A DNA stretch of 64,000 nucleotides from Flavobacteriales bacterium UBA4422 (GTDB lineage: Bacteria; Bacteroidota; Bacteroidia; Flavobacteriales_G; Salibacteraceae). Of this stretch, positions 1-6,642 are shown piece by piece; within the stretch, counting starts at the first letter, position 1, and every line of letters begins with the position of its first letter. A program made the translations under genes and the position numbers. The notes under the pieces are model-generated. The model saw only the letters and a program-made list of their open reading frames with translations. It made no database searches and was not told where the DNA came from. Where the stretch lies: NCBI GenBank assembly GCA_002389645.1, contig DGQE01000039.1, positions 1 through 64,000 of the forward strand. The letters are read 5' to 3'.

Positions 1-155
1 TTATCCATGCCTTGGTCTTCCTCCATGAACTTTAACCACCGATGCAAAGCCTCAATCTCCTCAGTATTGGTCTTGGTATATCCCTTGTTCACTGAAGGTG
101 TGCCGATAACAAACTTATTGGCAAAAAGATTATATAATCCTAGTGTCTCAATCAT
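1..155 (-). CDS. Hypothetical protein, N-terminal 51 residues only
   Basis: An open frame starts with ATG at 155 on the minus strand and runs off the left edge of the window. The visible residues begin MIETLGLYNLFANKFVIG and continue with a mixed, soluble-looking sequence (a TKTNTEEIEALHRWLKFMEE helix). There is no signal peptide or membrane segment in the visible part. I do not recognise the family, and the catalytic or structural core, if any, lies outside the window. It sits 250 bp downstream of tRNA-Leu on the same strand, past that gene's terminator, so it probably has its own promoter. A short coding sequence this close to the edge could also be spurious. Confidence 0.45.
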   Translation of the reverse strand, partial: MIETLGLYNLFANKFVIGTPSVNKGYTKTNTEEIEALHRWLKFMEEDQGMD

Positions 156-315
156 GGAATAATTTGAATTTTGTTAGTCCGCCTTACCTTTCGAAGGTAG
201 CCCTTAAGATATAATCAGTAACCCACGATCTGGAATTACTGAGCCAACAACGCAACTTCCAGTTGTATGTCGGCCCAATCCTATTAAAGCAACAATTGTA
301 AAGCCAATGTTTTGA

Positions 316-346
316 GCATACTTTGTATGCAAATAGTATGCAAATG
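316..346. repeat. Cluster of three GTATGC half-sites next to tRNA-Leu
   Basis: Seen directly: GCATAC-TTT-GTATGC (316-330) is a perfect inverted repeat, and GTATGCAAATA (325-335) is followed at once by GTATGCAAATG (336-346), a direct repeat. The same GTATGC half-site thus occurs once inverted and twice direct in 31 bases. It lies between the truncated gene (start at 155) and the tRNA terminator. This arrangement looks like a protein-binding site such as an operator or a recombinase arm site; the role is inference. Confidence 0.5.
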
Positions 347-354
347 CCTTTAAT

Positions 355-394
355 TAAAAAAGGGTCTCAAGAATTAATCATCCTGAAACCCTTT
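355..394 (-). terminator. Rho-independent terminator of tRNA-Leu
   Basis: Arms 384-394 and 359-369 pair over 11 positions with one mismatch (AAAGGGT.TCA against TGA.ACCCTTT), with a 14-nt loop. On the minus strand the hairpin is followed by a T-run (the A-run 356-361 on the plus strand). It begins 13 nt past the tRNA 3' end. Confidence 0.75.
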
Positions 395-406
395 GTTTAC
401 ATGGTG

Positions 407-488
407 TGCCCGGGACTGGACTCGAACCAGCACGTCTTGCGACACACGCCCCTCAAGCGTGCGCGTCTACCAATTTCGCCACCCGGGC
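407..488 (-). tRNA. tRNA-Leu (anticodon GAG)
   Basis: The minus strand folds as a class II tRNA. The acceptor stem is GCCCGGG (488-482) paired with CCCGGGC (414-408), with discriminator A at 407. The D-loop is AAATTGGTAGA, the anticodon stem is CACGC/GCGTG around the loop TTGAGGG, giving GAG, and the T-arm contains GGTTCGAGTCC. The extra-long variable arm (TGTCGCAAGACG region) identifies leucine or serine type, and the anticodon makes it leucine, decoding CUC/CUU. CCA is not encoded. A promoter-like TACATTTG lies 25 nt upstream and a hairpin terminator lies just downstream, so it is probably a single-gene transcript. Confidence 0.95.
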
Positions 489-512
489 AACATTTTTGTT
501 TTAATTGGGCTG

Positions 513-520
513 CAAATGTA
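513..520 (-). promoter_or_regulatory. -7 promoter element for tRNA-Leu
   Basis: TACATTTG on the minus strand fits the Bacteroidota -7 consensus TAnnTTTG and lies 25 nt upstream of the mature tRNA 5' end. No clear -33 TTTG is seen. Confidence 0.5.
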
Positions 521-554
521 GGAATTATCCATTTTCGCACATTGGAATTATACA

Positions 555-1343
555 ATGAACATCTACCATACTTCATGGGATTTTATTCGCCACCGGTTTT
601 CTTCAAAAACTAGGCATGGTGTGCACTCTCCGTTTGTATACGAACTCATTGATCAATGCATTTATGCATCGGATCCAATGCCAACAAAGGCAGTTATTTC
701 TTTTTTTGAACGATTGAAGCAAGATTCATCTCCGCTTAAAGGCATGGATTATGGTAAAAACGTAGAGACCAGTGTGTCAGTTTCTCTGTATGCTAGGCGA
801 TCTGCTATGCCTAATTTTCAAGTTGCCTTGCTTCATCGCCTAGTGCATTTCCTGAAACCAACATCGGTGTTAGAACTTGGGTCCAACCTAGGCAAGTCCT
901 TAGCTGCAATGGCTTCGGTTGATAATTCTATATCCATCACAGGAGTAGAGGGGAATAGTGACGTTGCTGACTTTGCGAATCATTCGTTAGAAAAATTGCA
1001 ATTGGCTAATGCAAAAGTGTATTGCGCTGCATTTGACCAATTCCTTAGTGAGGGTAATGAAACCTATGATCTTATTTTTTTGGACGGTGACCATCATTAC
1101 GATCCCACTATGCGCTATTTTAAAGCCATTAAGGAACGTTTAAACGTTGGAGGGGTGATTGTACTTCACGACTTGTATTATTCAAAAGGAATGAAGAGGG
1201 CATGGGCTGAAATAAAAAAAGACCGAAACGTGACAATCACGATCGATCTTTTCTTTTTTGGTTTGTTGTGGATTGGAAAGAATCAAGCCAAAGAAAGCTT
1301 TAGTGTCAAATACCCTTCATCACTTTTTCGAATCTTTTTCTAG
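555..1343 (+). CDS. Class I SAM-dependent methyltransferase
   Basis: The protein has 262 residues. Motif I of the Rossmann fold is VLELGSNLGKS (about 105-115), followed by the acidic strand end GVEG (130-133), which would hold the SAM ribose. YDLIFLDGDHHYD (171-183) and the later GGVIVLHDLYY strand resemble the O-methyltransferase (Methyltransf_24) group; in that group the acidic cluster can bind a metal. The first 50 residues (HGVHSPFVYELI) are typical of an uncharacterised Bacteroidota subfamily. There is no signal peptide, so it is cytoplasmic. Its substrate is unknown. The 3' end overlaps the convergent TlpA-like gene by 24 bp. Start ATG at 555 is the first in frame and gives the family N-terminus. 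Confidence 0.85.
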   Translation: MNIYHTSWDFIRHRFSSKTRHGVHSPFVYELIDQCIYASDPMPTKAVISFFERLKQDSSPLKGMDYGKNVETSVSVSLYARRSAMPNFQVALLHRLVHFLKPTSVLELGSNLGKSLAAMASVDNSISITGVEGNSDVADFANHSLEKLQLANAKVYCAAFDQFLSEGNETYDLIFLDGDHHYDPTMRYFKAIKERLNVGGVIVLHDLYYSKGMKRAWAEIKKDRNVTITIDLFFFGLLWIGKNQAKESFSVKYPSSLFRIFF

Positions 1344-2795
1344 CTGGTTATCGATAAACTCGCCCAATTGCTCTGGCATCAATTTCGTTGCCACAATCTT
1401 CTTGTTTTCGTCTAGTAAGAAAGCTTTTGGCGTGCTAAAAATGTCATACGTGTCTCTAAAGTTCATGCTCTCTAATGTGGTTTTCTCCTGAAATATAAGA
1501 TCGTGAGCGTTCTTGTTAGACTCAGGTGTGTCTGAAACATTGATCCATTTCAAATCATTTTTCTTGATGTATTTGATCCATTCTTCATTCTCAAATTCAG
1601 TTCCAACAGCAAATACTTCAACACCTTTAGTTTTATACGTCTCGTAGAATTCTTTCAGCTTCGGAGTCACTTTCTTGCAATGCCCACATCCTGAATCCCA
1701 GAAATATAGAACGGTATACTTCACTTTTATGTCAGCCATGTTTTTCCAATTGCCAGCAGTGTCTTGAAGAATGAGGTTGGGTGCCTGCTTACCAATCATT
1801 AGCGGAGCCATGGCATTTACTCGTTCACAAAATTTTTCCAGCTTTTCTTTACTCAACCACCACGCCTTATCAGGGCAGTAATAGGTTTGTCCCATGTGCA
1901 CCAGCACTGCGTCCATACCCATTACTTTAGAATCCTCAAACTTGCTGGTGATTGTGTGTACGATGTACTTGTGTGGCTCTTTATTTCCTTTTGCCATACT
2001 AACTAACATATCGGCAGCCATTATCACGCTGTCCGCTATTTGAGGGGTTAACTTTGTGATGTAGTATGTCAATTTGTTGTTGAAGATTGGTGTTCTCAAT
2101 AAGCGCTCGTCCGAGAAGTCCATTCCATCTAAATAGTTACGTTTAAATTCTAAGTAGCGTTTTTTGTTGCGTTCATCCTCATCTGTAATCTCTGAATAAT
2201 CAGGAACATCTGGTTCAGCGGAAGCGTTAAATACTTTAGAGATGAAAAGGTCTGGATTGCTAGCAATGAATGACTTTTTGTATGCAACTACTTCTTTGTC
2301 AATTGCAATCATCGCATCTTGTAGTTTCTTCTTTTCAGCTTCGTTCGCTTTATCTTTTTCCTTCTCAATACGCTTTTTCAGAGCTTGTGCATTGAAAGAT
2401 TTATCATTAATGAAGTTGAGGTATTCATAAAACTTTTTGTTCTCTTCAGAGGTTTTGACCTTCATCGTATTGATGAAATTGCTGGCATTACTCTCCATTT
2501 CAATGACTGGCTCGTTCACTACAAACTCGAAATAAGCTTTCTTGTCCCAAGTAATGATGGAATAGATACCACCTTTTATAGAGTCGCCTTTGAAATGAAC
2601 CACTCCATTATCAACCATTCCTGTGTCGTAGTAGTATTGTTTACCACCATAGTAGTTTGCAAGGAAAACGGCACTATCAGTAGTGTCAGATAGGCCAGAT
2701 AGTTTAAACTTAAAGTCATAGTTTCTAATGGGTCCTTGAGCAAATACCAAGCTTGAAACAACTGAAAGAAGGAGAGAGAAATAGATTCTTTTCAT
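1320..2795 (-). CDS. TlpA-like thioredoxin-fold protein with N-terminal DUF4369/DUF5106-like region
   Basis: The protein has 491 residues. A signal peptide (MKRIYFSLLLSVVSSLVFAQ) precedes an N-terminal beta-rich region of the kind called DUF4369 and a charged helical stretch at about 120-150 (KKRIEKEKDKANEAEKKK). The C-terminal thioredoxin domain has the active site YFWDSGCGHCKK near residue 369, a CxxC redox pair with Gly-His between the cysteines as in DsbA/TlpA types, and a later cis-proline-like TPKAF. It probably acts outside the cytoplasm in thiol-disulfide exchange, as in cytochrome or envelope protein maturation. The actual partner is not shown by the neighbours. The 3' end overlaps the methyltransferase gene on the opposite strand. 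Confidence 0.88.
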   Translation of the reverse strand: MKRIYFSLLLSVVSSLVFAQGPIRNYDFKFKLSGLSDTTDSAVFLANYYGGKQYYYDTGMVDNGVVHFKGDSIKGGIYSIITWDKKAYFEFVVNEPVIEMESNASNFINTMKVKTSEENKKFYEYLNFINDKSFNAQALKKRIEKEKDKANEAEKKKLQDAMIAIDKEVVAYKKSFIASNPDLFISKVFNASAEPDVPDYSEITDEDERNKKRYLEFKRNYLDGMDFSDERLLRTPIFNNKLTYYITKLTPQIADSVIMAADMLVSMAKGNKEPHKYIVHTITSKFEDSKVMGMDAVLVHMGQTYYCPDKAWWLSKEKLEKFCERVNAMAPLMIGKQAPNLILQDTAGNWKNMADIKVKYTVLYFWDSGCGHCKKVTPKLKEFYETYKTKGVEVFAVGTEFENEEWIKYIKKNDLKWINVSDTPESNKNAHDLIFQEKTTLESMNFRDTYDIFSTPKAFLLDENKKIVATKLMPEQLGEFIDNQLEKDSKK

Positions 2796-2824
2796 TCGTA
2801 TGAATTTATAACATCAAAGCAATT

Positions 2825-2832
2825 CAAAAATA
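2825..2832 (-). promoter_or_regulatory. Possible -7 element for the TlpA-like gene
   Basis: TATTTTTG on the minus strand matches TAnnTTTG and ends 29 nt before the ATG at 2795. No good -33 element is visible. Confidence 0.35.
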
Positions 2833-2939
2833 CTTTGTGACAAAAGTCCTTTTAACGTTCGATTAACATGATGATTTTTGAATTTCTTTATAAACTTTAT
2901 GTAAACGATATGCGTCTAAAACAAATAATACCTCTGATG

Positions 2940-3755
2940 ATGACAAGACTCTTTAAAATCCTTCCGGTTGTTCTTATCATTTTTTCTTCCTGCAGCAAAG
3001 ATGGCTGTAATCAAAAAATGGCTTTCAATTATGACCCTGATGGTGATTCGGAAGAAACCTGTGTTTGGAAGCCTATTGATGTAAAAATAGCTTTTAACCC
3101 TATGGTTGGTGATCAACCTCTAAATCTAAATGAAGAGAATATGGTTAATGGAAGAGCTATGAAAATGGATTTTTACGGAATTTACTTTACTGAAATAGCA
3201 TTACAGCTGGACGACCAAATTGTGTTGCTGCGTAATGATAATGAGGATTGCGTTACAGCCACCTCAGACGCGATTTTGTTTGAAGATGTGAATCGTGTAT
3301 TTGAGTCATCTTATTTGCCGAGTGCTGATGTAGTGCTGAATAATATGCAGTTCAATATTGGAGTAGATACTTGCCGAAACAATGGCTTAGATCCTTCTAC
3401 TCAACTTTCAGGACCGTTTGCTCCTCATGTGCCAACAATGTATTGGTCATGGGCATCGGGTTATCGATTCATATCACTTAATGGAATGGTGGATACATCT
3501 GCTAATGCTGATGGTAGTGATATGCAAAATTTTGAATATCATACAGGGTTAAACTCTCTGTTAAGGGCAGTTTCTATTGACTTGGAATCTAGAGAGTTGA
3601 GTGCGAATGATTTAATAATCAATTTAAATGTTGATTTTGCTAAGATGCTAGAAGGAGTTGACTTTACTACCGAACTTTCTACCCACACATTTGATAACAT
3701 GCCATTGGCAGAAAAAGTTACTGAAAATGCCTTGAATGCGATCACTCTTGACTAA
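2940..3755 (+). CDS. MbnP-family copper-protein-like lipoprotein (first of two)
   Basis: Start MTRLFKILPVVLIIFSSC gives a compact lipoprotein signal with lipobox FSSC; in-frame ATGs at 2868, 2910 and 2937 are possible but make it too long. After the lipobox a short cysteine-bounded piece (GCNQKMAFNYDPDGD...C) resembles the NYNPDA-DDGSC motif seen at the start of many Bacteroidota surface proteins. The rest matches the MbnP family: features are FYGIYFTEIALQ, GPFAPHVPTMYWSWASGYRF, EYHTGL and STHTFDNMP. In characterised MbnP proteins a tryptophan is oxidised by the dihaem enzyme MbnH and helps bind copper; the conserved WSW here is the likely region. No MbnH gene is adjacent. It overlaps the next paralogue by 20 bp. 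Confidence 0.8.
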   Translation: MTRLFKILPVVLIIFSSCSKDGCNQKMAFNYDPDGDSEETCVWKPIDVKIAFNPMVGDQPLNLNEENMVNGRAMKMDFYGIYFTEIALQLDDQIVLLRNDNEDCVTATSDAILFEDVNRVFESSYLPSADVVLNNMQFNIGVDTCRNNGLDPSTQLSGPFAPHVPTMYWSWASGYRFISLNGMVDTSANADGSDMQNFEYHTGLNSLLRAVSIDLESRELSANDLIINLNVDFAKMLEGVDFTTELSTHTFDNMPLAEKVTENALNAITLD

Positions 3756-4545
3756 AACTATCAAACATAGCTGGTTTGTTTTTTTCACCTTTCTTGGACT
3801 AACCTTTAGTGGTTGCGGAGGTGATGGAGACTTGCCGGAAATAAAAGTAGCAGAGCCTTCGCTTTCGCTTTCTTTTCAATTGAGTCACGAAGGACAAGAT
3901 GTTGCTCTCAATGAATCCTTTATCGATGAAGAAGGAAACAACGTTAAGCTTGTGGCATTCAAATTTTATATGGCAGACATTAAACTAAAGGCGGTTGATT
4001 CCGAGGAGTTGATTTCAAGCATGGAGTTGTTTGACGCAAAACCTTTCGATGCATCTATTTCAACACCTCAGTGGCGTGATGTATATGAGTTTGACGTGCC
4101 TGAGGGTGTGTTTAACCGTTTAGAATTTGGAATTGGAGTACCAGCCGATTTAAATGGTGTTGACCCTTCTACCTACAGCAATAACGACCCGTTGAGCACG
4201 TATTCCAATATGTATTGGTCGTGGGCGTCTATGTATCGTTTCATTATTTTGGAAGCTAAAATAGATACTACCGGTGGCGAGAATTTTGATCATGATGTGA
4301 TTTTTCATACTGGCTTAGATGACCTTTATAGATCTGGTGTAGAACGTGATATTGATCTCAGTTTTTCGATAGGAGAGGAGCAGTCATTGTCATTGACTGT
4401 TGATTGGGATAACTTGTTTTACCACTATGATTACATCAATTTAAAAGGAGAAAGCAGCACACATACTACTGATAGTCAAACAGAATTTGAATTGGCCGAG
4501 CGCTTTACAGACAATTTTGTGAAGGCTATTCGGGTAAAGCCCTAA
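3736..4545 (+). CDS. MbnP-family lipoprotein (second of two)
   Basis: The protein has 269 residues with lipobox TFSGC after MRSLLTKTIKHSWFVFFTF. It shares with the upstream gene the order FKFYMADIKLK, a Cys-free middle, MYWSWASMYRFI, IFHTGLDDLY and SSTHTTDSQ, so the two are tandem paralogues. The proteins have clearly diverged outside these motifs, so the duplication is old. The ATG lies inside the 3' end of the first gene, indicating coupled translation. The second copy lacks the cysteine-rich N-terminal piece. The likely role is periplasmic or surface metal (copper) binding; this is a family-level inference. It ends with a 4-bp overlap with the convergent HPt gene. Confidence 0.8.
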   Translation: MRSLLTKTIKHSWFVFFTFLGLTFSGCGGDGDLPEIKVAEPSLSLSFQLSHEGQDVALNESFIDEEGNNVKLVAFKFYMADIKLKAVDSEELISSMELFDAKPFDASISTPQWRDVYEFDVPEGVFNRLEFGIGVPADLNGVDPSTYSNNDPLSTYSNMYWSWASMYRFIILEAKIDTTGGENFDHDVIFHTGLDDLYRSGVERDIDLSFSIGEEQSLSLTVDWDNLFYHYDYINLKGESSTHTTDSQTEFELAERFTDNFVKAIRVKP

Positions 4546-4892
4546 TCTGAGTGCTGGTTGATGTAGTCATCAACTTCTTTTAATACCGCTGGAATCAATT
4601 GTTCAAAGGCCCTAAACTGCAGTCTAATCGATTCAATGTCTTTTTCATCTTTTCCCATGTCTTCTATGGCTTGAAGCGTTTGGGTCATTTCGTTCATGCC
4701 TAAGCTTCTGAAGCTCGACTTTACCTTATGGGCGTCTTTCTTGATTTGATCGTGATTGGCATTAGCTAAAGAAACTCGCAATGCATTCAAATCAGGCTCC
4801 AAATTAGTCTTAAAAACACCCAACAGCATCACAATAAACTCATGATCGTCTGATACATTTTCGATAATGAACGATAAATTGAGGTGTTGCAT
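4542..4892 (-). CDS. HPt-domain phosphotransfer protein
   Basis: The protein has 116 residues, essentially one histidine phosphotransfer domain. The motif AHKVKSSFRSLGM at about residues 65-77 contains the phospho-accepting histidine in the usual H-x-[LIV]-K-[GS] context. The whole chain can form a four-helix bundle. Stand-alone HPt proteins shuttle phosphate between hybrid histidine kinases and response regulators; no such partner lies in the window. It is encoded 9 nt downstream of the barrel-protein gene, probably in the tsaD transcript. Confidence 0.85.
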   Translation of the reverse strand: MQHLNLSFIIENVSDDHEFIVMLLGVFKTNLEPDLNALRVSLANANHDQIKKDAHKVKSSFRSLGMNEMTQTLQAIEDMGKDEKDIESIRLQFRAFEQLIPAVLKEVDDYINQHSD

Positions 4893-4901
4893 AGCGGTTG
4901 T

Positions 4902-5642
4902 TTAAAGAAGTCCAAAGGTAAGGTTACAACCCAAATTGATCTTGATCGGAGAGGTTAAGAAATCGCCCAACCCATCGCCATAAATTTCTTTGATATTCGT
5001 GGTGGTAGTGCGCGATCTAAAATCGGTAAAGGTTGCCGTGTTGCGCTTATAGCCTAGCCCAAAGTATCCATCGATTCCAATACTTTCTTTGTGCAGCAGC
5101 TGAAGGCCTAGCATTGCGCTGACACTGAAATTTGTCCAGTCCTCTCTAGGCAGGTTGAACCCTTTGGCGGAGAAAGTGGCAGCTGCATAAGAAGCATGCA
5201 ATGCAATGTATAGTCCGGAAGGGCTCAAGTAGTCGCTTAGGTTTTTGTCCATTTTAGCTTTTACAAAATAATAGCGCATTTCACCCTGCAATCGGACGCC
5301 AGGAAACTGGTATTCGTTCCAAATTGATTTGATTGAGTCAGGCACAAGACTGGATTGCAACACCAAAGATTTTCCAAGATAGCCAGCGCCCACTTGATAG
5401 GTAAGCCTATGGTTGACTACCATTTCAAAACGCAAGCCATATTCAGAAGTCAATGGAATAGGGCCAACCAATGCACTCAGTGGATTTACTTTCAAATAGA
5501 GTCGTTTGGTATCTGGAATTTTGGGCTCAGAAGAGGAATTGAATGATTGAGCAGAAGCACAAACCGCAATAAATAACAAGGAAAAAATAGCAATGGCGTT
5601 AATACCCCATGCGCGCCTGCGGTGCAGTGCTAAGGTTGCCAA
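4902..5642 (-). CDS. Outer-membrane beta-barrel-like protein (DUF3575-like)
   Basis: The mature part has alternating beta-strand character typical of small outer-membrane barrels: RLYLKVNPLSALVG, SEYGLRFEMVV, RYYFVKAK, YIALHASYAAATF, GYFGLGYKRNT, and a C-terminal INLGCNLTFGLL ending in a hydrophobic residue. The start is uncertain. In-frame ATGs at 5681 and 5672 overlap tsaD by 74-83 bp; TTG at 5642 overlaps by 44 bp and gives a good signal peptide (MATLALHRRRAWG then INAIAIFSLLFIAVCASA, cleavage before Q). I prefer the TTG. Function beyond a barrel fold is unknown. It is downstream of tsaD and followed by the HPt gene. Confidence 0.65.
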   Translation of the reverse strand: MATLALHRRRAWGINAIAIFSLLFIAVCASAQSFNSSSEPKIPDTKRLYLKVNPLSALVGPIPLTSEYGLRFEMVVNHRLTYQVGAGYLGKSLVLQSSLVPDSIKSIWNEYQFPGVRLQGEMRYYFVKAKMDKNLSDYLSPSGLYIALHASYAAATFSAKGFNLPREDWTNFSVSAMLGLQLLHKESIGIDGYFGLGYKRNTATFTDFRSRTTTTNIKEIYGDGLGDFLTSPIKINLGCNLTFGLL

Positions 5643-6612
5643 ATTGTTTTTCCAGATACATGTAGTGTCCATAGATTGCAATCATTGCCGCATTGTCGGT
5701 ACAAAATTCGAACTTCGGAACGAATACATCACATCCTTTTTTGTTAAGTTCTAACATCCGATTCCTTAAAAGCGAATTAGCGGATACTCCACCTGCAATT
5801 CCAACACTCTTCACTCCCGTCTGTTCGATGGCTTTTTCAAATTTCAAGAGCAGGGTTTCTACGATGGTGTGTTGTATTGAGGCACAGATGTCGTTCAGGT
5901 TTTCTCCCACAAATTTGGGATTGACTTTGATGTTGTCTCTCACAAAATAGAGTACAGCAGTTTTCAATCCACTGAAGCTAAAGTTGAGGTCAGCAATATC
6001 TGAAATTGGGAACTTGAATTTATATGGATCGCCACGTTGTGCGTATTCGTCAATGAGCGGGCCTCCAGGGTAAGGAAGACCCAGAATTTTTGCTGCTTTA
6101 TCAAATGCTTCCCCAGCAGCATCATCAATAGTGGTTCCTATTACTTTTTGACTCAAAGGTTCATCTACCATCACAATTTGAGTATGTCCACCACTAACTG
6201 TCAAACATAGAAAAGGAAGTGAAGGCAAGGATTTACCCTCTTCTTCAATGAAATGCGCGAGCACATGTGCTTTCATGTGGTGTGCTTCAATCAATGGCTT
6301 GTTCAAGCTGATAGCAAGTCCTTTTGCAAAGCTGCTGCCAACCATTAACGCCCCAATTAATCCAGGGCCAGCAGTATATGCGATGGCATCAATATCTTCA
6401 ATTTTGATGGCCGCTTGATCAATAGCCATTTTAATTACGGGCACAATGTTGCTCTGGTGAGCTCGAGAAGCCAACTCGGGTACAACACCTCCATATTTTT
6501 CATGAATATCTTGGTTGGCAATAAAATTACTTAGCACACGACCATTTTTGATGATAGATGCTGAAGTTTCATCGCAAGAAGACTCTATGCCAAGTATTGT
6601 AATGTGCTGCAC
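5599..6612 (-). CDS. tsaD: tRNA N6-adenosine threonylcarbamoyltransferase TsaD
   Basis: TsaD transfers the threonylcarbamoyl group from threonylcarbamoyl-AMP to A37 of tRNAs that read ANN codons, working with TsaB and TsaE. At 337 residues it has the family length. Visible motifs: ILGIESSCDETSASII at the N-terminus, the metal-binding HMKAH (112-116), TVSGGHTQIV, LPYPGGPLIDEYA, and SVGIAGGVSANSLLR. The C-terminal metal/nucleotide motif FCTDNAAMIA is intact. It is cytoplasmic. It diverges from TamB with only a short intergenic gap and overlaps the downstream barrel-protein gene. Confidence 0.96.
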   Translation of the reverse strand: MQHITILGIESSCDETSASIIKNGRVLSNFIANQDIHEKYGGVVPELASRAHQSNIVPVIKMAIDQAAIKIEDIDAIAYTAGPGLIGALMVGSSFAKGLAISLNKPLIEAHHMKAHVLAHFIEEEGKSLPSLPFLCLTVSGGHTQIVMVDEPLSQKVIGTTIDDAAGEAFDKAAKILGLPYPGGPLIDEYAQRGDPYKFKFPISDIADLNFSFSGLKTAVLYFVRDNIKVNPKFVGENLNDICASIQHTIVETLLLKFEKAIEQTGVKSVGIAGGVSANSLLRNRMLELNKKGCDVFVPKFEFCTDNAAMIAIYGHYMYLEKQFGNLSTAPQARMGY

Positions 6613-6621
6613 GCTTTAGCG

Positions 6622-6629
6622 TAAATTTG
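6622..6629 (+). promoter_or_regulatory. Possible -7 element for the TamB-like gene
   Basis: TAAATTTG matches TAnnTTTG. If used, transcription would start near 6636, which excludes the TTG at 6634 as start codon and favours GTG 6643 or ATG 6682. Confidence 0.35.
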
Positions 6630-6642
6630 AACTTTGAATTCA

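Noticed and set aside
1..155. Integrase of a mobile element at tRNA-Leu
   Set aside because: The visible 51 residues show no integrase motif; too little sequence to claim it.
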